Assembly (NCBI GenBank): GCA_035772735.1
Contig: JASDFA010000016.1
Coordinates: 144,782,501 to 144,846,500, forward strand
Source: Datura wrightii
Lineage: Eukaryota; Streptophyta; Magnoliopsida; Solanales; Solanaceae
Reading direction: 5' to 3'
Length of the DNA: 64,000 nucleotides
Shown here: positions 58,461-64,000 of the stretch, one piece after another
Layout: each line of letters begins with the position of its first letter
Position numbering within the stretch: position 1 is the first letter of the stretch
Program-made: the position numbers and the translations under genes
The notes under the pieces: model-generated
Databases searched by the model: none
What the model was told of the DNA's origin: nothing
The model's input: only the letters and a program-made list of their open reading frames with translations

Positions 58461-59754
58461 TGGACCTGGATCTAACAGAGCATAAACATCAACATGGAAG
58501 AATCGTAACATACCAGTAACCATGTCCGGGGAGACCTCCTGCTCCTGATGAGATGCTAGCGCATAGAATCTGTTCTGGCGCTGACCGCCAGCTGCACTGG
58601 TAGATTCCCCCTGATGTGCTGAGCGAGGGGGTAGGGATACTGAGCTAGAAGCTGGGCCACGACCCATAACCTGATCATGTATCGCTGTCGGACAATCTCT
58701 AAGCATATTGTCGGGTTGCTCGCACCCAAAACATGCACCCAAACCTGCCAAGCACTGGCCTGTATGCCCTCGGCCACATCTACGACAAGCTGGAACACTT
58801 GAATCTGCGGGCCTGCTGCTCTGACCCCTCGAGCCTGATGCTCGTCCTCTCTAATCATGCTTGGGTTGAGATGGCACACTCAAGGCTGATGAAGTTAGGC
58901 GAATGATCTTTGTTGGGTCTACTGACGGTGCCCACCGCTGGACCTCTACTGGGAGAATCTGTGGTCCTCAATATTGGCCCTCTTGGCCTCTCTCTCTCTC
59001 GTATGTTCCGCCTCTATCTATTGCGCATACAACACCATCCGAGGGAAGTCCATATCTTGATGGAGCATAGAAATCCTGCATTCCTTATCCAAGTAACCTT
59101 CTATCCCATGCACAAACATGTTCACTCACACCCTCTGGTTAGCCACTAACTTAGGAGCATACTTCAATAGGCGAGTGAACTCAAGGGAATATTCTAGTAC
59201 CGTCATCCTCCCTTGCTTCAAATTTATGAGCTCCGCTTCCTTTAGCTCCCTCATCTCTTTATAGAAGAACCAATCCAGTAATGCAACATGGAACTCTTCC
59301 CAAGTGACCGAACCTACTCTGGCGACCCTGCTATCCTTCCATTCACGGGACCAGATATGTGCAACCCCTTTCAACTGGTAAGAGGCCAACTCTGCACACT
59401 CAACACTGCTCACCCCCATAACCTGGGTGATCTTGACAATCTCATCAATGAAGTCATGTGGGTCCTCACCTACCTTGGACCCCAAGTACTCCTGCGGGTT
59501 CATCCTTAAGAAATCCCTGATTCGAGTCGTCACTACATTGCCATTCTACAGAACATGCACAATAGCCTGTTGATTGACCTGAGCAGTCAAGGCCTGCGCA
59601 AAAATCTAGATAGTAGCTTGGAACTCAGCTGGGCGGCTGGCTTCAGTGCCTGAGGCTCCTGAACCTGTGGGACTTGTTAATGCCCACGACCCATGCCATC
59701 CTCATGGCATTCACCATCTCCATTTCTCCTTCCATTCATCCTTCGAGGAGCCAT
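58446..59754 (-). pseudogene. gag: gag pseudogene of element M
   Basis: The ATG at 59754 (minus strand) gives MAPRRMN, a start typical of this Gag group, soon followed by a stop. The capsid region at 59533-59126 is open: IRDFLRMNPQEYLGSKVGED, FIDEIVKITQVMGV, AELASYQLK. A CxxC-type zinc knuckle remnant (CFGCEQPDNMLRDCP) lies near 58735-58690. The end overlaps the protease frame, as expected for a single gag-pol reading frame. Confidence 0.87.
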
Positions 59755-59947
59755 GATTCTAAAATCACGAATAGCATGAATTAGATGGGTAGAAAGACTC
59801 TTCATCGCATGACACAGATCATGAAAGATGGGAACATTTCCTAGAACGTTTCGTAGCCTCTTCTTCATAAGTGTGGCACGCTTGCCACTCATGAAAAAGA
59901 ATCTACTTAACGCGGCTTTCAAACTCCCTAGGATACTTCAAACCTAT

Positions 59948-59960
59948 GGCTCTGATATCA
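59948..59960 (-). other. decayed primer-binding site of M
   Basis: On the minus strand TGATATCAGAGCC, four bases after the LTR. It matches the tRNA-Met site TGGTATCAGAGC with one G-to-A change. Confidence 0.8.
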
Positions 59961-59964
59961 AGTT

Positions 59965-62524
59965 TCTCACGACCCGAGAGGAGACCCGAATCATTGACAC
60001 GGGACAAGGGACCTCGAGAAACCCCAAGTCAGCCCATGGCATAACCATTCACTAAATCATTCAATAAACATGAAGGAAACGTAAATATAAACTCAGCGGA
60101 AATCTATCTTAACATAACAATAAAATGAACTTCTGAAGCTGAATACATGTCTAAGTCTGATAAGCCTCTAATCTGGACAAGCTGATGGGACAACACCCCC
60201 AACTAGCTCAGAAATACTGAAACTGAAAATACGCTAAAGATAACTGAAAGTCTAGTACTCTGAATATGATGACTCACCAAAACCACCAGGTGCTAACTGT
60301 GATAGCGGCTACGAACGGGGCTAAACCTGAGGACCCAATCCTGTATCATGAAACGATGCAACATAGAATGTATGCAGTCAGTACATGGAATGTACCGAAT
60401 ATGCAGGGTAAGTAAAACCACTAGAGAAATAGCAGTCTTTCAAAACAAGTCATACATATACGATAGCCTTTAAGGATAAGAAAAAGATCAGAAGCATTCA
60501 TTATGAAATAATTCTTATTTTATACAAGGTCATGCATGGCTTTAGAATATCATGACTAAATCGAATGACTCAAGCTAAAAAATAACATTTATATCAAAAG
60601 GTGAACAATAAGTCAAACCTTGCTTTTAAAAAATGCATGCATAAGATAATCATCATGAGTAATGAACATGCAAAACCGAATGATATAGACAGTAGGAGAC
60701 TCATCACGTAACCGACATACCATGATAGAGCTTACGTGGTCCCGACTATTACATTCAAGTGGGCAGAGCCGTCCAAAACCTTTCCAGGGCTAGGAACGCT
60801 ACCATGATATCGATATCAAGCTGAAAAGGCCAATCGGGCCGGGGATAGCTCACCAGGGAGGTCCAATTAATATAATAAAATCAACCTACAATGGCGCATA
60901 GTTCTGGGCATAGGGTAGTCGACCCTTAGGCCACTCGGTGCTATACTCTTCTCCTAAAACATGCAATGCTCTACATCGTATAAATACGAAGCTCAACATC
61001 ATCTAGTGACGAAGCTCAACATGAAATAATGCATAAACTCAGCATCGTATGAAATGAAGTTCAACATTGTCTATTGAAAAAGCTTGTAATGAAATCATGC
61101 ATACACTAGACATCATATAGATATGAAGCTCAACAATGTCATCTTGATAAAGCTTAGAATAGAATCATGCTTAGACTTAACATCATGTGAAACAAAGCTT
61201 AATGACAACTTACATCTCAATTATGAATTCATGAAAATGAGCATCTTTATTACAACACATACCACAAGCTCAAAGAATAGGGGGAGACTTTACTCCAAAA
61301 TCATGTGGTAAGCCTACTTAGAAATATCACTTCATCATCAACAATATAAGGGCCTTGCCCAAAACCTTATCATGCTTGAACTCATACAATTCATTCGAAA
61401 ACATTGTAATTTCTGATATTTCACTCCAAAACGAAGTAATAAAGTTAATTCAAGAAAATCGTTATTCATACTTAACATTGGGCACTACTCGAAACTTCAT
61501 CATACTAGGGTCTATGTATTCTTCTTTGAAAACATCACTAAAATCATGGGTAAGGTTGAAAACATGCTTTTAATCATATACTCCATCATCATCACATTCT
61601 ATTATGAGCTACCCACACATGGACGTTTTAGATTCAATTTTAGAAAAAAATAATTTTGTAAAAAAAAATTAATATAGAATCCATCCAAGCTTAGTAAATC
61701 ACAATATCAACTCAATTTAATAATAACCATGTGTAAAAATATAAGAATCATGCAATTAAATTAATACCCATACTTGATAATCACAAACAAATCACAAATT
61801 CATAGGGAATGGGCATGGATATGAAAGGAAGCACCCACTCATATTCTTACATACCTGGGAATGAAGAATCTTAACTCCTCCTAATTACCCAGCTGAGATT
61901 TCCCTTGAAAACCTTGAAATTCTCCTCAATTTCTCCCTTTCGAACCTTCAACCTTCCATGCATGAAGAAATGGCCTAAAATGGGTTTTTCTCTGCTTAAA
62001 ACCCTCTATTATTAGCTTAAAATGACGTAGTATAGGCCTTATAGCTTAGTAATTATGGAAAACCCCTTACTGAACTCGCTGAAAATAATTGTCAAGGGGT
62101 CCTAACGGACGACCTAACGACTCATTACTTGGGAACACGATCCATTGGTTCACACGTCAAGTACACTACCTCATCCTTCATGCAAATTCAACTGGCTTGG
62201 TAATGGCCCTCCTAACGGGTCGTTAGGATTGACGATGACTCGTTAGGTACCATCCGTTAGGTACATTGGATAAGCTTTACCCTCTTTCTCTAGGACCTCC
62301 CCACATCTGGCATGACGACTCGAGGTGACTGACCACGAGTAGTTACATCAGCCGTGAGGACTCAAGTCCTTTATCATCTCAGTCCTTCCCCACGAGTCAC
62401 TTGACGACTCGTTTGGCCTCTTCACGAGTCGTTAAGTGACCCGTTCTGCAACTGCTGCAACATATTCCATTTTTTTCTCATAATTCACTTATGGGTCCGA
62501 TTCTTCAATTCTCGGGATATAACA
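59965..62524 (-). repeat. 5' LTR of element M
   Basis: 2560 bp. Holds the better-preserved palindrome at 62396-62440: two 17-base arms around ACGACTCGT and ACGAGTCGT with one mismatch. Further GACGA(C/T)TCGTTAGG-like repeats lie at about 62100-62260. Confidence 0.92.
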
Positions 62525-62535
62525 GAAATGGGGGA

Positions 62536-64000
62536 TGATAATGCTCAAAATCACACCTCCTAATGAAGTATGAAGTGGATGTTATCAATAAAGAACACAA
62601 CTAAGAGGTTGGGGTCGAACCCACAGGGAATATGGAAGATGTATACTAATGTCAATAAGTGAACTTGTTGGTGAGTTATCTCTAATTTTTGTGCTTCAAG
62701 AAAACAATGATAAAGCAAAGATTAAAATTTTTGTTTAGATCAAGATTTGAAAACAACTAGTGTAAGTGTTCCCCATGGATTCATAACTACTTTGGGTATA
62801 CACACATGACCAATCTCAAGGCTTACTTGTCGAATTGATAACTAGGGTTCATCCAAAAGACTAGTTCGTCCCTATTGGAGGACTATACTCAATCACCAGG
62901 TCAGGTCTCATGAGTGATTCAAAATAACTATTATCAATATGTTCCAAATTTAACTCTCCTATGACCACAACTTAAGTTAATATAATGATAGTAAAAATCA
63001 AGGCTTTGTTGTAATTCTCTTTTCCTAATTTGTACCTCTCTAAGCTCAAGAAAGTAAAGAATTCGGGCATGTCCTAATGTTGTACACTGTTAAGAAACAT
63101 TTAAGCATGAAGAGAATACAACACAAGCTTTTCGCATTGGTTTTGAATCACTTTTGTGCAACCCTGGTTATTAATCCACCATGCTTCCCACAACTACTAG
63201 TTGTGGAGGTTTTAGCCTCCCATGGTCATAAGGTTGTAATTTGTATTCATAAACAAACACATAGTTTAAATACTTACAGCAACGATTGGAAGAAAATAAG
63301 ATTTGATTATTCAAGAACAACCACATGAAAAATGTGGGAAATCAAGTATTTGATCCCAAGAATTGCTCCTCAAAAATCGATAAAAATCAACAAAAGTAAC
63401 TAGTCACACGTCTAACAACTCCGTTCTATCCTTTCTTAACTAAAATAAAACATAAAGAATATTTATACAGACATTACAAACCTTTTCCTAAGCTAACAGG
63501 GAATGTTTAATATCTGGTGCCGATTGTTCCACGATTTGTCCTACGACCCGTAGCAAGATTATATGGGTCGTCGAAGTTCTTAGCTGATGCAAATTTGGCT
63601 AAGTGTTTATTTCTTGGTACGACTCATACCTGCTTCCTATGAGTCGTAAATGGCTTTCGTGGTTTGGCTCTGAGAACTTTGACATCTTCTAGAATTCTTC
63701 ACAAGTGTTGTGGTACGACTTGTACCTTCTTGCCATGACTCATACTGTCTATAATATTTGAAGTTATGCTAAGTACTGAAAATCCACTAAAGTTCACCAC
63801 AGTTCCCAGTAAAATTTTTATATTGATGCCATGGTCCGTGAGTCCATCTGTACCAGGAGCCTGCCTTTGTGCAATTTCCTCTGAATATTTCTACAACTCC
63901 AATTACGATTCGTACCATTGTGGTATGCCTTGTACTCAGAGTCGTAGGTTGCCTTGTTCCAAATTCATCCTTCTAACTTTAATCATGATTCTCAGTACAG
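62536..64000 (-). mobile_element. probable inverted Athila-type LTR end N
   Basis: Begins TGATAATGCTC, which on the minus strand reads as an LTR ending GAGCATTATCA, preceded by CCCTGTGGGTTCGACCCC, the motif seen near the right end of Athila LTRs. Further right (63540-63990) are repeated ACGACTCATAC/GTATGAGTCGTA-like inverted motifs. No coding region is supported: the ORF at 63077-63328 has no family match. Cut by the window end. Confidence 0.5.

Larger units (their letters stand above)
52343..62524 (-). mobile_element. Tekay/Del-type chromovirus M
   Basis: A 10,182-bp inverted element flanked by GAAAT at 52338-52342 and 62525-62529. LTRs are 2559 and 2560 bp. Between them, on the minus strand, are a decayed tRNA-Met primer site, gag, protease, RT, RNase H, integrase and a C-terminal domain, all with stops and frameshifts. 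The LTRs begin TGTTATACCCC-like (as TGTTATACCCC/TGTTATATCCC) and carry palindromes different from those of A and B. The Gag sequence is of a type I associate with tomato and pepper. Confidence 0.93.

Noticed and set aside
62530..62535. Plus-strand polypurine tract before N (GGGGGA, with GGGGGAAAT on the far side of M)
   Set aside because: On the minus strand this sequence is coding remnant of L. The LTR motif order in N also fits the minus strand better, though the orientation remains uncertain.

Overview
The window is plant nuclear DNA made entirely of nested, mostly broken LTR retrotransposons. I found no host gene, tRNA or rRNA gene. The retrotransposon lineages are typical of a large eudicot genome: Tekay/Del-type chromoviruses with tRNA-Met primer sites and TGTAACACCCC-type LTR starts, and Athila-type elements with tRNA-Asp primer sites and a DLGAS protease. 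The gag of the element at 52343-62524 resembles gag proteins I recall from tomato and pepper, so Solanaceae is my best guess. No single-copy gene supports that.

Five insertions close with exact 5-bp target-site duplications (TSDs): element A (4069-30719, GATGG), element D inside A's reverse transcriptase (9180-15124, CTCAC), element B inverted inside A's 3' LTR (19540-29576, ACAGG), element E (34910-44737, AAACT) and element M (52343-62524, GAAAT). Solo LTR S (30905-33448, ACAAA) is a sixth.

Layout: 1-920 is the end of a Tekay-type LTR. 921-2185 is probably an inverted LTR piece. 2186-45292 is an old Athila-type element H, cut by A, S and E. 45293-45870 is the tail of a chromovirus I, into which H and LTR J inserted. 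45871-50541 holds LTR J and an Athila-type element F. 50542-62535 is an inverted Athila-type fragment L carrying M. 62536-64000 is probably another inverted LTR end, N.

The Tekay-type elements (A, B, M) once encoded gag, protease, reverse transcriptase, RNase H, integrase and a C-terminal chromodomain; all are now pseudogenes. B has lost gag through RT and carries about 2 kb of unrecognised sequence instead, yet its two LTRs are both 2668 bp. The Athila-type elements D, E and F have gag-like or gag-protease regions followed at once by a conserved hairpin and no RT or integrase, so they would need enzymes supplied in trans. E has an extra downstream ORF of the putative plant transposon protein family (Pfam PF20167, as I recall), with what looks like its own promoter and a 5' UTR intron.

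The most unusual signals are not genes. (1) A hairpin with an AGGA loop and covarying stems lies just before the polypurine tract in both lineages. (2) A CGTGTCACGGAG palindrome sits upstream of the TATA box in LTRs of both lineages and before E's internal ORF. (3) A covarying GGGAGGCAACCC hairpin ends the gag region of the pol-less Athila elements.
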